Positions 17,817-26,117 of a stretch of 64,000 bases of DNA are shown here, piece after piece. Position numbers and translations under genes: made by a program. The notes under the pieces were generated by a model. It saw only the letters and a list, made by a program, of their open reading frames with translations. It had not been told where the DNA came from and searched no databases. Each line of letters starts with the position of its first letter. Position 1 is the stretch's first letter. Source of the DNA: Sphingomonas sp. HF-S4 (lineage in GTDB: Bacteria > Pseudomonadota > Alphaproteobacteria > Sphingomonadales > Sphingomonadaceae); assembly GCF_032911445.1 (NCBI RefSeq), contig NZ_JAWJEJ010000002.1:496001-560000 (forward strand). The letters run 5' to 3'.

Positions 17817-19538
17817 ATGGCCGACACCACGACTCCGCTGCCCAGCCTGGAAGACCTGCAGCACTGGACCTGGGTGCTGGGCAAGGCGCAGCAGATGATG
17901 CTCGAGCACGGCTTCGACCTGATGGGCCAGATGCCCGCGGCGCCGGGGATGGACCCGACAGGCGCGCTGCGCGCGAGCGCCAATTTCTGGGCCGATACGA
18001 TGCAGCTGTGGCAGCGCTTCCTCGATCCCGCCAACGCGACGCCGTTCGAAGAGACCCCGGAGCAGGCGCGCGACAAGCGCTTCAAGGCGCCGCAATGGCG
18101 CGAAGAGCCGGTGTTCGACTTCCTGCGCCAGAGCTATTTCATGATCGCCGATCACATGCTGAAGGGCGTCGATGCGCTGGAAGGCATGGATCCCCGCCAG
18201 AGGGACCAGATCCGCTTCGCGACCAAGGGCTTCATCGACGCGGTGAGCCCGACCAACTTCCCCGCGACCAATCCGCAGGTGCTCGAGAAGATCGTCGAGA
18301 CCAAGGGCGAGAGCCTGCTCAAGGGCCTGCAGCACATGCTGGGTGACATCGCCAAGGGGCAGATGACCCAGACCGCAGAGGGCGCGTTCGAGCTGGGCAA
18401 GAACCTGGCGATGACCCCGGGCAAGGTGGTCAAGCGCACGCCACTCTATGAGCTGATCCAGTACGCGCCCACGACCAAGCAGGTCCACGCCACGCCGCTG
18501 ATCATCTTCCCGCCATGGATCAACCGCTTCTACATCCTCGACCTCACGCCCGAGAAGAGCTTCATCGCCTGGGCAGTGGCGCAGGGGCTGACCGTGTTCG
18601 TGGTGTCGTGGAAGTCGGCCGATGCGAGCATGAAGGACGTCGTCTGGGACGATTATGTCGAGCGCGGCCAGATCGATGCGATCGACACGGTGCGCGACCT
18701 GCTCGGCGTCGAGGGCGTGCATGCGATCGGCTATTGCGTGGCGGGGACGACGCTGGCGGCGACGCTCGCCGTGCTGGCGGCACGCGGGGAGAGCGCGAAG
18801 GTCACGAGCGCGACCTTCTTCACCGCGCAGGTCGATTTCAGCGAGGCCGGCGACCTGACGATGTTCGTCGACGACGACCAGCTCGCGCTGATCAAGTCGC
18901 TGGGCGGGGAGGGATTCCTCGACGGGCGCTACATGGCCGCGACGTTCAACCTGCTGCGCGGGCGCGATCTGATCTGGAACTACGTCACCAACAATTACCT
19001 GATGGGGCAGGATTATGCCCCGTTCGACCTGCTCCACTGGAATTCGGACGTCACCAACCTGCCGGCGACCTGGCATCTGAGCTACCTGACCGACCTGTAC
19101 CGCGACAACAAGCTGGCGGTGCCGGGCGCGCTGACCATCGACGGCACGCCGATCGACCTGGGGAGGGTGATGACGCCGACCTATGTCCAGGCCGGGCGCG
19201 AGGACCATATCGCGCCGGCGGCGAGCGTGTGGAAGATCACCCACCACTTCAAGGGACCGATCAAGTTCGTTCTCGCCGGATCGGGTCACATCGCCGGCGT
19301 GGTCAATCCGCCCGCGGCGGGGAAATACCAATATTGGGTCAACGATTCGAAGGTCGAGACGCTTGCCGAGTTCATGGCGGGCGCCAACGAGACCAAGGGA
19401 AGCTGGTGGCCGGACTGGGTGGAATGGATCGAGGACGTCGATAGCGCCAAAGTGGATGCAAAAGGCGCACGCGTGCCTGGCAGGGGCAAGCTCAAGGCGA
19501 TCGAGGATGCGCCGGGAAGCTACGTTCGCACCCGCTGA
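17817..19538 (+). CDS. phaC: Class I poly(3-hydroxyalkanoate) synthase
   Basis: 573 residues from ATG at 17817, with GGAGAGG seven bases upstream. Polymerises 3-hydroxybutyryl-CoA on the granule surface. The lipase-like box GYCVAG puts the catalytic Cys at 307, with Asp463 (GREDHI) and His491 (GSGHIAG) completing the triad at spacings like those of class I enzymes. The PWINRFYILDL segment is conserved in the family. The phasin gene follows 116 bases later; phaB is at 34.5 kb and phaA is not in the window, so the pathway is split on the chromosome. Confidence 0.97.
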   Translation: MADTTTPLPSLEDLQHWTWVLGKAQQMMLEHGFDLMGQMPAAPGMDPTGALRASANFWADTMQLWQRFLDPANATPFEETPEQARDKRFKAPQWREEPVFDFLRQSYFMIADHMLKGVDALEGMDPRQRDQIRFATKGFIDAVSPTNFPATNPQVLEKIVETKGESLLKGLQHMLGDIAKGQMTQTAEGAFELGKNLAMTPGKVVKRTPLYELIQYAPTTKQVHATPLIIFPPWINRFYILDLTPEKSFIAWAVAQGLTVFVVSWKSADASMKDVVWDDYVERGQIDAIDTVRDLLGVEGVHAIGYCVAGTTLAATLAVLAARGESAKVTSATFFTAQVDFSEAGDLTMFVDDDQLALIKSLGGEGFLDGRYMAATFNLLRGRDLIWNYVTNNYLMGQDYAPFDLLHWNSDVTNLPATWHLSYLTDLYRDNKLAVPGALTIDGTPIDLGRVMTPTYVQAGREDHIAPAASVWKITHHFKGPIKFVLAGSGHIAGVVNPPAAGKYQYWVNDSKVETLAEFMAGANETKGSWWPDWVEWIEDVDSAKVDAKGARVPGRGKLKAIEDAPGSYVRTR

Positions 19539-19570
19539 CAAGCAACATTCCGTAACGTAAAAGACATCAT

Positions 19571-19635
19571 TGTGCAGTGCACAAAAATGCTATTGCAATG
19601 CATGCAACAGCTCCTTACATGCTGCATTGCAGCAA
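19571..19635 (+). promoter_or_regulatory. Three PhaR-type palindromes before the phasin gene
   Basis: TGTGCAGTGCACA (19571-19583), TTGCAATGCATGCAA (19593-19607) and ATGCTGCATTGCAGCAA (19619-19635) lie in series, ending 19 bases before the phasin ATG. TGCA-core dyads before phasin genes are the classic PhaR operators, where the repressor leaves when PHB granules form. The third palindrome matches 13392-13408 base for base over 17 positions. Confidence 0.75.
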
Positions 19636-19654
19636 TAGTCAGGGGACGATTCGC

Positions 19655-20422
19655 ATGGCCACCAAGGGACCAAAAGCGCCGGCAAAGCCCGTCGCCGTAC
19701 CGCCCGCGGCGCGCGCCAAGAAGCCGGCCGCGCCCAAGACTGTGGCTGTTGCTCCCAAGGCTGAGAAGCCCGCGCCGACCGCAATCATCGAAGCAGCAGC
19801 TCCGGTGAACGAGGCCGGACCGGCCCCGGTCGTGGAAGCAGCGTCGCAGGAAGTAGTCGAAACCGTCGAAGCCGCGGCAGAGCAGGCACAAGCCGCCGTC
19901 GCGGAAACCGTCAACGAAGCCGAGGTCGCCGTCGCGGCGGTTTCGGAACCCATCGTCAAGGAAACCATCACCATGGCTACCAATTTCGAAAACACCGCCA
20001 CTGCCAACACCGCCAAGGCACAGGCCCTGTTCAGCGATTTCAACGATCGCACCAAGGCTGCCGTCGAGAAGTCGACCAAGCTGGTCGAAGAAGCCGGCGA
20101 GTTCGCCAAGGGCAACCTCGAGGCCGTCGTCGAGTCGGGCCGCATCGCTGCCAAGGGCTTCGAGAGCCTGGGCCAGGACGCTGCCGAATATGGCCGCAAG
20201 TCTTTCGAGAACGCCACCTCGGCGATGAAGACCCTCGCGACCGTCAAGTCGCCGACCGAGTTCTTCAAGCTGCAGAGCGACTTCGTTCGCGGCGCGTTCG
20301 ACGCCTATGTCGCCGAAGCATCGAAGAACACCGAAGCCGTGATCAAGCTCGCCGGCGACGCCGCGCAGCCGATCTCGAACCGCTTCGCGGTCGCCGTCGA
20401 AAAGGTGAAGACCGCCGCCTGA
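19655..20422 (+). CDS. phaP: Phasin family protein with long Ala/Pro/Lys-rich N-terminus
   Basis: 255 residues from ATG at 19655 with AGGGGA eight bases upstream; the open frame begins earlier, inside the operator region. Residues 1-105 are low-complexity Ala, Pro, Val, Lys and Glu. The phasin domain follows (about 115-250), an amphipathic helical coat with ALFSDFNDRTKAAVEKSTKLVEE and FFKLQSDFVRGAFDAYVAE-like patterns. Phasins cover PHB granules. The Lys/Ala/Pro part recalls PhaF-type DNA-binding extensions, here N- rather than C-terminal. An internal ATG at 19976 begins exactly at the domain boundary and could give a short form. Confidence 0.88.
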   Translation: MATKGPKAPAKPVAVPPAARAKKPAAPKTVAVAPKAEKPAPTAIIEAAAPVNEAGPAPVVEAASQEVVETVEAAAEQAQAAVAETVNEAEVAVAAVSEPIVKETITMATNFENTATANTAKAQALFSDFNDRTKAAVEKSTKLVEEAGEFAKGNLEAVVESGRIAAKGFESLGQDAAEYGRKSFENATSAMKTLATVKSPTEFFKLQSDFVRGAFDAYVAEASKNTEAVIKLAGDAAQPISNRFAVAVEKVKTAA

Positions 20423-20455
20423 ACGCACGCAGCGTTCGAGTGACCGCGTAGAACG

Positions 20456-20484
20456 GGGCGGCTGCCGAAAGGCGGCCGCCCTTT
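20456..20484 (+). terminator. Terminator of the phasin gene
   Basis: GGGCGGCTGCC and GGCGGCCGCCC form an 11-bp stem with one T-G pair around GAAA, followed by TTT. It sits 34 bases after the phasin stop. Confidence 0.8.
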
Positions 20485-20573
20485 CGCTTTCCGGCGGTGC
20501 GTGCGCTTTTTGAAGCTTAACGGGACGGCTGTGGCCTTGCTTCGCCCCTGCCGAACCCATATTTTCGAGCGTC

Positions 20574-20933
20574 ATGGCCGAAATCAGCAAAAATATCCGG
20601 ATGGCCGAGGACGGCGACGACGACACCGGCACGCGCGATCCCGCGGTCGGGCTGGCGACGCGCACCCGCACGCGCACCAAGAAGCCGACGCCGTACCGCG
20701 TCCTCATGCTCAACGACGACTACACGCCGATGGAGTTCGTCGTTTTGTGCCTCCAGCGCTTCTTCCGAATGAGCATGGAGGAGGCGACCCAGGTGATGCT
20801 TCACGTCCACCAGCGCGGCGTGGGGGTGTGCGGGGTGTTCAGCTACGAGGTCGCCGAGACCAAGGTGAGCCAGGTGATCGACTTCGCCCGGCAGAACCAG
20901 CATCCGCTCCAGTGCACGCTGGAGAAGGCGTAA
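20574..20933 (+). CDS. clpS: ATP-dependent Clp protease adaptor ClpS
   Basis: 119 residues. ClpS delivers N-degron substrates to ClpAP. The N-terminal ~35 residues are flexible; the core begins [20 protein letters not shown], containing the NDD-x-T-x-MEFV pocket residues that read the destabilising N-terminal amino acid, followed by the histidine-bearing [16 protein letters not shown]. Length and motifs are normal. ClpA is not next to it. Confidence 0.95.
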   Translation: MAEISKNIRMAEDGDDDTGTRDPAVGLATRTRTRTKKPTPYRVLMLNDDYTPMEFVVLCLQRFFRMSMEEATQVMLHVHQRGVGVCGVFSYEVAETKVSQVIDFARQNQHPLQCTLEKA

Positions 20934-20960
20934 GCGGGGCTTTCCCGACGTTAAAGCATC

Positions 20961-21043
20961 CATGTGCTCCGGCGAAGGCCGGAGCGCTGGGTAACCGGGC
21001 GCATCGCGGGCCGCCAGGGCTCCGGCCTTCGCCGGAGCACATG
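20961..21043. repeat. REP-like pair: 25-bp perfect inverted repeat, each arm itself a hairpin
   Basis: Bases 20961-20985 and 21019-21043 are exact reverse complements over 25 bases with 33 bases between them. Each arm is itself an 8-bp stem GCTCCGGC/GCCGGAGC around a GAAG or CTTC loop. The same hairpin occurs once more at 46344-46367. The arrangement is like a REP doublet (BIME), placed between convergent clpS and the regulator gene. Confidence 0.8.
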
Positions 21044-21057
21044 AGTTCTTTGGCCTG

Positions 21058-21819
21058 CTAGCTCCGCGGCTTGGGCAGCCAGCTGAGATCCAGCCCGACA
21101 TAGCGATTGACGAAATTCGCCGCGCGCGTGAGCGCCGGCTCGTCCTTCAAGGTGACCCTGCCGCCTTCCCGCCCGATCAGGCCGGTTTCCTCGAGCTGGC
21201 GCAGCATGCGGTTGACATGGACCGCCGTGAGCCCGGTGGCGTCGCCGATCTCCTCCTGAGTCAGTCCGAGCAGGAAGGCGTTGTCGATGCTTTTGTCGGT
21301 CGCGCGCAGCCGGCTGCGCAGTTCGAGCAGCAGCGCGGCGACGCGCGCCCTGGCGCTGGTGCGGCCGAGCGCGGCAAGCCGATCGGTCAGGGCGACGCGC
21401 TCGATCTGCGAATAGACCAGGATCAGCGCCGAGAGCCGCGGATGCCCGGTCATGATATCGGCGAGCGCGGCGCGGTCGAACGGCGAGACGACGCAGTCGG
21501 AAAGCGCGGCAAGCGTCTCGGGCGCCTCCTGATAGATCGCGCTGGAGATGCCGAGGATGTCGCCGGGAAAGAGGAAGCGGAGGATCTGGCGGCTGCCGTC
21601 GTCGAGCAGCACATAGCTCATCATCAGCCCCTTGCGGAGGATGAACAGTTCGTTGCACGCCTCGTTCTCGCGCTGAAGCACCGCCCCGCGGCGCACATGC
21701 CGCTGGCGTTCCTCCAGGTTGTCGAGCGCGGCACTCTCACCGGGGGTGAGCGCGACCAGCTCGTTCAATATGTCCGCGAAACAACTACCCGACACGCAAT
21801 CGTATTCCCCCCGAGCCAC
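21058..21819 (-). CDS. Crp/Fnr family transcriptional regulator
   Basis: About 253 residues from GTG at 21819; TTG at 21825 and GTG at 21795 are alternatives. The N-terminal cyclic-nucleotide-type beta barrel ([24 protein letters not shown]...[10 protein letters not shown]) is followed by a dimerisation helix and a Crp-type helix-turn-helix, [29 protein letters not shown], with the E-x-x-D/N...VxRxL pattern. Only a few cysteines occur at the N-terminus (CVSGSC), not the four of true FNR, so oxygen sensing through a 4Fe-4S cluster is doubtful. It is divergent from murA. An FNR-type dyad lies at 23213-23228. Confidence 0.88.
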   Translation of the reverse strand: MARGEYDCVSGSCFADILNELVALTPGESAALDNLEERQRHVRRGAVLQRENEACNELFILRKGLMMSYVLLDDGSRQILRFLFPGDILGISSAIYQEAPETLAALSDCVVSPFDRAALADIMTGHPRLSALILVYSQIERVALTDRLAALGRTSARARVAALLLELRSRLRATDKSIDNAFLLGLTQEEIGDATGLTAVHVNRMLRQLEETGLIGREGGRVTLKDEPALTRAANFVNRYVGLDLSWLPKPRS

Positions 21820-21919
21820 GTGCAAAGCAGTGCCGCGGAATCAATGCATTAAAGTCGATCAATCCCGCCCACGGTCCGGCGCGCTTGCGCGTGCGCCCGG
21901 AGCGGCTAGAAGCTCGGAC

Positions 21920-23203
21920 ATGGACCGTATCCTTATCCGCGGCGGAAACCGCCTCTCCGGCAAAATCGCCATTTCGGGCGCAAAAAACGCGGCGCTCACA
22001 CTGATGCCGTGCGCGCTGCTGACCGACGAGCCGCTGACGCTGCGCAACCTGCCGCGCCTCGCCGATGTCGACAGCTTCGGACATCTGCTCAACGAACTCG
22101 GCGCCTCGACTGCGATCGAGGGGACGCGGCCCAATGATTTCGGCCGGGTGCTGACGACGCGCGCGGGCAAGCTGACCTCGACCGTCGCGCCCTATGACAT
22201 CGTGCGGAAGATGCGCGCGTCGATCCTGGTGCTCGGGCCGCTGCTCGGCCGCGCCGGCGAGGCGACGGTGTCGCTGCCCGGCGGCTGCGCGATCGGCAAC
22301 CGGCCGATCGACCTGCACCTCAAGGCGCTGCAGGCGATGGGCGCCGAGATCGAAGTCGCCGCGGGCTATGTTAAGGCCTCGGCACCCGGCGGGCGGCTCA
22401 CCGGAGGCCGCTTCAGCTTCCCGGTGGTGTCGGTCGGCGCGACCGAGAATGCGCTGATGGCGGCGGTGACCTGCAAGGGCACGACCGTGCTCGACAATGC
22501 CGCGCGCGAGCCCGAGATCGTCGATCTCTGCAACCTGCTCGTCGCGATGGGGGCGCAGATCAGCGGCATCGGCACCGAGCGGCTGGAGATCGAAGGCAGG
22601 GATCGCCTGCACGGCGCGACCTATGCCGTGATGCCCGACCGGATCGAGGCGGGCAGCTATGCCTGCGCCGCGGCGATCACCGGCGGCGATGTCGAGCTGG
22701 TCGGCGCGGCGGCGAACGACATGCGCGCGACGCTCGACGCGCTCACCCAGGCCGGCGTGACCGTCGAGGAAACGAAGACGGGCATCCGCATCGCCGCCGA
22801 GGGCAAGCTCAAGCCGCTGACCTTGTCGACCGCCCCGTTCCCGGGTTTCGCCACCGACATGCAGGCGCAGTTCATGGCGATGCAGCTGGTCGCCGAGGGC
22901 GCCAGCGTGTTCACCGAGACGATCTTCGAGAACCGCTACATGCACGTTCCCGAACTGGCGCGGATGGGCGCGCATATCGATGTTCGTGGGCGCACCGCGG
23001 TGGTGCACGGCCCGGCCAAGCTGGTCGGCGCGCCGGTGATGGCGACCGACCTGCGCGCGTCGATGAGCCTGATCATCGCCGGCCTCGTCGCAGAGGGAGA
23101 GACGCAGGTCAGCCGGGTCTATCATCTCGATCGCGGCTATGAGCGGCTCGAGGAGAAGCTCCAGGGCGTCGGCGCCGATATCGAGCGTGTCGGCGACGGT
23201 TGA
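21920..23203 (+). CDS. murA: UDP-N-acetylglucosamine 1-carboxyvinyltransferase
   Basis: 427 residues from ATG at 21920. First committed step of peptidoglycan precursor synthesis: enolpyruvyl transfer from PEP to UDP-GlcNAc. The start [19 protein letters not shown] holds the Lys22-Asn23 pair, and [11 protein letters not shown] carries the catalytic, fosfomycin-reactive Cys at about 123. The EPSP-synthase-like repeats and the YEKLxxKLxxxGAxIERV ending are present. Normal length. Confidence 0.97.
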   Translation: MDRILIRGGNRLSGKIAISGAKNAALTLMPCALLTDEPLTLRNLPRLADVDSFGHLLNELGASTAIEGTRPNDFGRVLTTRAGKLTSTVAPYDIVRKMRASILVLGPLLGRAGEATVSLPGGCAIGNRPIDLHLKALQAMGAEIEVAAGYVKASAPGGRLTGGRFSFPVVSVGATENALMAAVTCKGTTVLDNAAREPEIVDLCNLLVAMGAQISGIGTERLEIEGRDRLHGATYAVMPDRIEAGSYACAAAITGGDVELVGAAANDMRATLDALTQAGVTVEETKTGIRIAAEGKLKPLTLSTAPFPGFATDMQAQFMAMQLVAEGASVFTETIFENRYMHVPELARMGAHIDVRGRTAVVHGPAKLVGAPVMATDLRASMSLIIAGLVAEGETQVSRVYHLDRGYERLEEKLQGVGADIERVGDG

Positions 23204-23212
23204 GGAAATCGT

Positions 23213-23228
23213 ACTGATCCAAATCAGT
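23213..23228. promoter_or_regulatory. FNR/FixK-type dyad ACTGAT-CCAA-ATCAGT
   Basis: A perfect 6-bp inverted repeat with a four-base centre contains TGATnnnnATCA, the core recognised by FNR and FixK/Dnr-type Crp-family regulators. It lies ten bases after the murA stop and 78 bases before the start of the di-iron oxidase-like gene, a position suitable for activation. A Crp/Fnr-type regulator gene lies 1.4 kb upstream. Confidence 0.5.
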
Positions 23229-23306
23229 TAGCCCACGGCACGGCCACAATCGCGGAACTCTCCCATCGCCTTGCCGGTTTAACGGCCCGGCAGGAGAGCA
23301 ATCCAA

Positions 23307-24203
23307 ATGGCTACACGTCTTCGCGACTTCGCACACGATGCGGGGTCGCAATTCCTTACCGACAGCTTCCAGCGCGGGCTGGCGCATTGGAACCGCGAGC
23401 GGCTCGAACCCGGCTTCCCCGAGGCAGAATGGAGCCGGACCTTCGAGCGCGATGTGAAGATGCAGCGGCTCGAGGGTGCATTCCTCGAGGAGCTGCGCGC
23501 CGAGGTGATCGACGAGGCGGCCGCGGCACCGACCGATGTCGCGGGCTTCATCGACTGGTTCGAAGGGCTGAAGGCGCGGGGCCCCGGCCAGGGCGATCCG
23601 CTGTTCCCCTGGCTCGCCGAGGAGGCGGACCGGGATCAGCTTCGATGGTTCTTCGAGCAGGAGGCCGCGGGCGAAGCCGGGTTCGACGATCTGGTGGCAA
23701 TGACCCAGGTCAAGCTGCCGGTGCGTCCCAAGCTGGAGCTCGCCCGGAATTACTGGGACGAGATGGGCCACGGCACGGCCAAGGGGATGCACGGGCCGAT
23801 GCTCGATGCGCTGGTCGAGACGCTGCAGGTCGATCCGGTGATCGAGAACACCGTGTGGGAAAGCCTGTGCCTTGCCAATGCGATGACCGCGATGGCGACC
23901 AGCCGGCGCTATGCCTGGCATTCGGTGGGTGCGCTCGGCGTGGTCGAGCTCACCGCGCCGGGGCGTTCGGCGATGGTTGCCGAGGGACTCAAGCGCGTTG
24001 GGCTCAGTCCCAAGGAAGCGCGCTACTTCACGCTGCACGCGGTGCTCGACATCAAGCATAGCGAGGACTGGAACCGCGAGGCGATCCGTCCGGCAGTCGA
24101 GGAAGACCCGCGCCGCGCGACCGCAATGGCCGAGGGTGCGCTGATCCGATTGAAGTGCGGCGAGCGTTGCTTCGAGGCGTATCGCGCGCGGCTTTGGGGC
24201 TGA
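23307..24203 (+). CDS. Heme-oxygenase-like di-iron protein (iron-containing redox enzyme family)
   Basis: 298 residues, no signal peptide, largely helical. The metal-ligand pattern of heme-oxygenase-like diiron oxidases/oxygenases can be followed: acidic residues in FFEQEA (117, 119), DEMGH giving E152-x2-H155, Glu214 in VVELTAPG, and H244-x3-D248-x2-H251 in TLHAVLDIKHSEDW. Known relatives perform decarboxylation, N-oxygenation or para-aminobenzoate formation; nothing here fixes the substrate. It stands alone after murA, with an FNR-type dyad upstream. I am fairly sure of the fold but not of the reaction. Confidence 0.75.
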   Translation: MATRLRDFAHDAGSQFLTDSFQRGLAHWNRERLEPGFPEAEWSRTFERDVKMQRLEGAFLEELRAEVIDEAAAAPTDVAGFIDWFEGLKARGPGQGDPLFPWLAEEADRDQLRWFFEQEAAGEAGFDDLVAMTQVKLPVRPKLELARNYWDEMGHGTAKGMHGPMLDALVETLQVDPVIENTVWESLCLANAMTAMATSRRYAWHSVGALGVVELTAPGRSAMVAEGLKRVGLSPKEARYFTLHAVLDIKHSEDWNREAIRPAVEEDPRRATAMAEGALIRLKCGERCFEAYRARLWG

Positions 24204-24264
24204 CGCAAACGGACATCGCGCGGTAACATCTCCCGGCCACGGGCGTGGCAGTTCGGAGATGAAG

Positions 24265-26016
24265 ATGCGCGGTTTGATCGGATTGGTGGCGGCGGCGATG
24301 CTCGCGGGATGCGCGGGGCAGGTCGCCGGACCGGGAGCGGTGCCCGCATCCGCGCCGGTGTCGGTCCAGATCATCGCGTTCAACGATTTTCACGGCAATC
24401 TCGAAGCCGGCAAGCTCGCGGTCGATATCCCGGGCGATACGCCGACGCGCGTCCCCGCGGGCGGCGCGGCCTATTTCGCCTCGGCGGTCGCCAAGCTGCG
24501 CGAGGGGCAGGCCAACAGCATCACCGTCTCGGCAGGCGACATGATCAGCGCGAGTCCCTTGGTCTCTTCGATGTTCCTCGACGAGCCGACGATCCACGCG
24601 ATGAACCTGGTCGGCGTCGACTTCAACGCAGTCGGCAACCACGAGTTCGACCGGGGCCAGAAGGAGCTTCACCGGCTCCAGGACGGCGGCTGCGAGCAGA
24701 ACACCAAGCACAAGCCCTGCGCGGTCGAGCCCTTCCCCGGCGCGCGCTTCGGCTATCTCGCCGCCAATGTGGTCAAGGCGGGCGGCGAGACGCTTTTCCC
24801 CAGCTACGGCATGCGCAGCTTCGGCAGCGGCGCGAGCCAGGTGAAGGTCGCCTTCATCGGGATGACGCTCAAGGGAACGTCGACCCTGGTGATGGCGAGC
24901 GGGATCGAGGGGCTGAAATTCGAGGACGAGGCCGACACGGTCAACGCGCTGGTGCCGAGGCTCAAGGCAGAGGGCGCCGATGCGATCGTCGTGCTGATCC
25001 ACCAGGGCGGCTATTCGAAGGCGGCGTTCGACGCGAACAGCTGTGACGGGATGACCGGCGACATCTTCCCGATCCTCGAGCGGCTCGATCCGCGCGTGGA
25101 TCTTGTCGTGTCGGGGCACACGCACAATGCCTATGTCTGCGACTATGGCAGCATCGACGCGAACCGCCCGCTGCTGCTGACCAGCGCGGGCTATGGCGGC
25201 ACGTTGCTCACCGACATCCGGCTCGACATCGATCCGGTGGCGGGGCGCGTCGTCGCCAAGCGCGCGAACAATGTGATGATCCAGGGCGAGGCGTTCACCA
25301 GCGCCAAGGGGCCGGTGCCGATCAGCGAGCGCTATGCGCGCTATGTGCCCGAGCCCCGCGTGGCGGCGCTGGTCGCGCGCTATGCCGCGGCCGCGAAACG
25401 CTACGAGGAGCGGCCGATCGGGCGGATGACTGCCCCGGCGCCGCGCGCGGACGGCTTGCAGGAGCAGGTGCTCGGCAATCTGGTCGCCGACGCGCAGCTT
25501 GCCGCGACCGCCGCGCCGGCAAATGGCGGGGCGGAGATCGCACTGATGAACGCCGGCAGCGTTCGCGCCGCGCTCACCCCTCGCGCAGACGGCACGATCA
25601 CCTTCGGCGACATCTATGCGGCCCAGCCCTTCGGCAACGTGATGGTGATCAAGCGGATGACCGGCAGGCAGCTGCGGGCGGTGCTCGAGCAGCAGTTCGA
25701 CGAGAACAAGGCGGGGGGGCGCAATCTGCTGCTGGTCTCGCGCGGGTTTGGCTTCGGCTACGATCTCGGCAAGCCGGTGGGGCAGCGCGTGATCGATCCC
25801 AGGCTGAACGGCGCGCCGCTTGTCGACGAGCGGGTGTATCGCGTGGTGATGAGCAACTTCCTGGGCAATGGCGGCGACGGGTTCAGCACGCTGATCGGGC
25901 ATGACGAGATGCTGACCGCGATCAGCGACCTCGACGCGCTCGAAGCCTATTTCGCGCGCGGGCCGGTAACGCCGCCGGCGACCGATCGCACGCGCGACGT
26001 GACGCTGCGGAACTAG
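24265..26016 (+). CDS. Bifunctional metallophosphatase/5'-nucleotidase lipoprotein
   Basis: 583 residues from ATG at 24265 (GGAG six bases upstream; ATG 24259 also in frame). Predicted lipoprotein, MLAGC with Cys16. Calcineurin-like phosphatase domain: IIAFNDFHGN (about 38-45), SAGDM, GNHEFD (about 124-129) and SGHTH; C-terminal 5_nucleotid_C domain with NAGSVRA, FGDIYAAQPFGN and FLGNGGDGFS. UshA-like enzymes hydrolyse nucleotides and nucleotide sugars in the periplasm to recover nucleosides and phosphate. Single gene, convergent with the next. Confidence 0.92.
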   Translation: MRGLIGLVAAAMLAGCAGQVAGPGAVPASAPVSVQIIAFNDFHGNLEAGKLAVDIPGDTPTRVPAGGAAYFASAVAKLREGQANSITVSAGDMISASPLVSSMFLDEPTIHAMNLVGVDFNAVGNHEFDRGQKELHRLQDGGCEQNTKHKPCAVEPFPGARFGYLAANVVKAGGETLFPSYGMRSFGSGASQVKVAFIGMTLKGTSTLVMASGIEGLKFEDEADTVNALVPRLKAEGADAIVVLIHQGGYSKAAFDANSCDGMTGDIFPILERLDPRVDLVVSGHTHNAYVCDYGSIDANRPLLLTSAGYGGTLLTDIRLDIDPVAGRVVAKRANNVMIQGEAFTSAKGPVPISERYARYVPEPRVAALVARYAAAAKRYEERPIGRMTAPAPRADGLQEQVLGNLVADAQLAATAAPANGGAEIALMNAGSVRAALTPRADGTITFGDIYAAQPFGNVMVIKRMTGRQLRAVLEQQFDENKAGGRNLLLVSRGFGFGYDLGKPVGQRVIDPRLNGAPLVDERVYRVVMSNFLGNGGDGFSTLIGHDEMLTAISDLDALEAYFARGPVTPPATDRTRDVTLRN

Positions 26017-26045
26017 CGAGGGCGGCTGAACGCGCGGGTGCGCCT

Positions 26046-26075
26046 AGCCCCTCCCCTTGAGGGGAGGGGGCTTTG
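26046..26075. terminator. Bidirectional hairpin after the nucleotidase gene
   Basis: CCCCTCCCC and GGGGAGGGG pair perfectly over 9 bp around TTGA, with CTTT following on the plus strand. It lies between convergent stops at 26016 and 26118. A similar CCCTCCCC...GAGAGGGG element occurs at 30160-30183. Confidence 0.6.
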
Positions 26076-26117
26076 ACAGTCCATGAATGGCGAACGTCAC
26101 CCTCATCTGGCGGGAAG

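Noticed and set aside
17817..20422. Complete pha operon including phaA and phaR
   Set aside because: Only phaC and a phasin are here, phaB is at 34.5 kb, and I found neither a beta-ketothiolase nor a PhaR-like gene in the window.
21058..21819. Regulator as a true oxygen-sensing FNR
   Set aside because: The N-terminal cysteines (two close together) do not give the four-cysteine cluster pattern; only the fold and HTH are supported.
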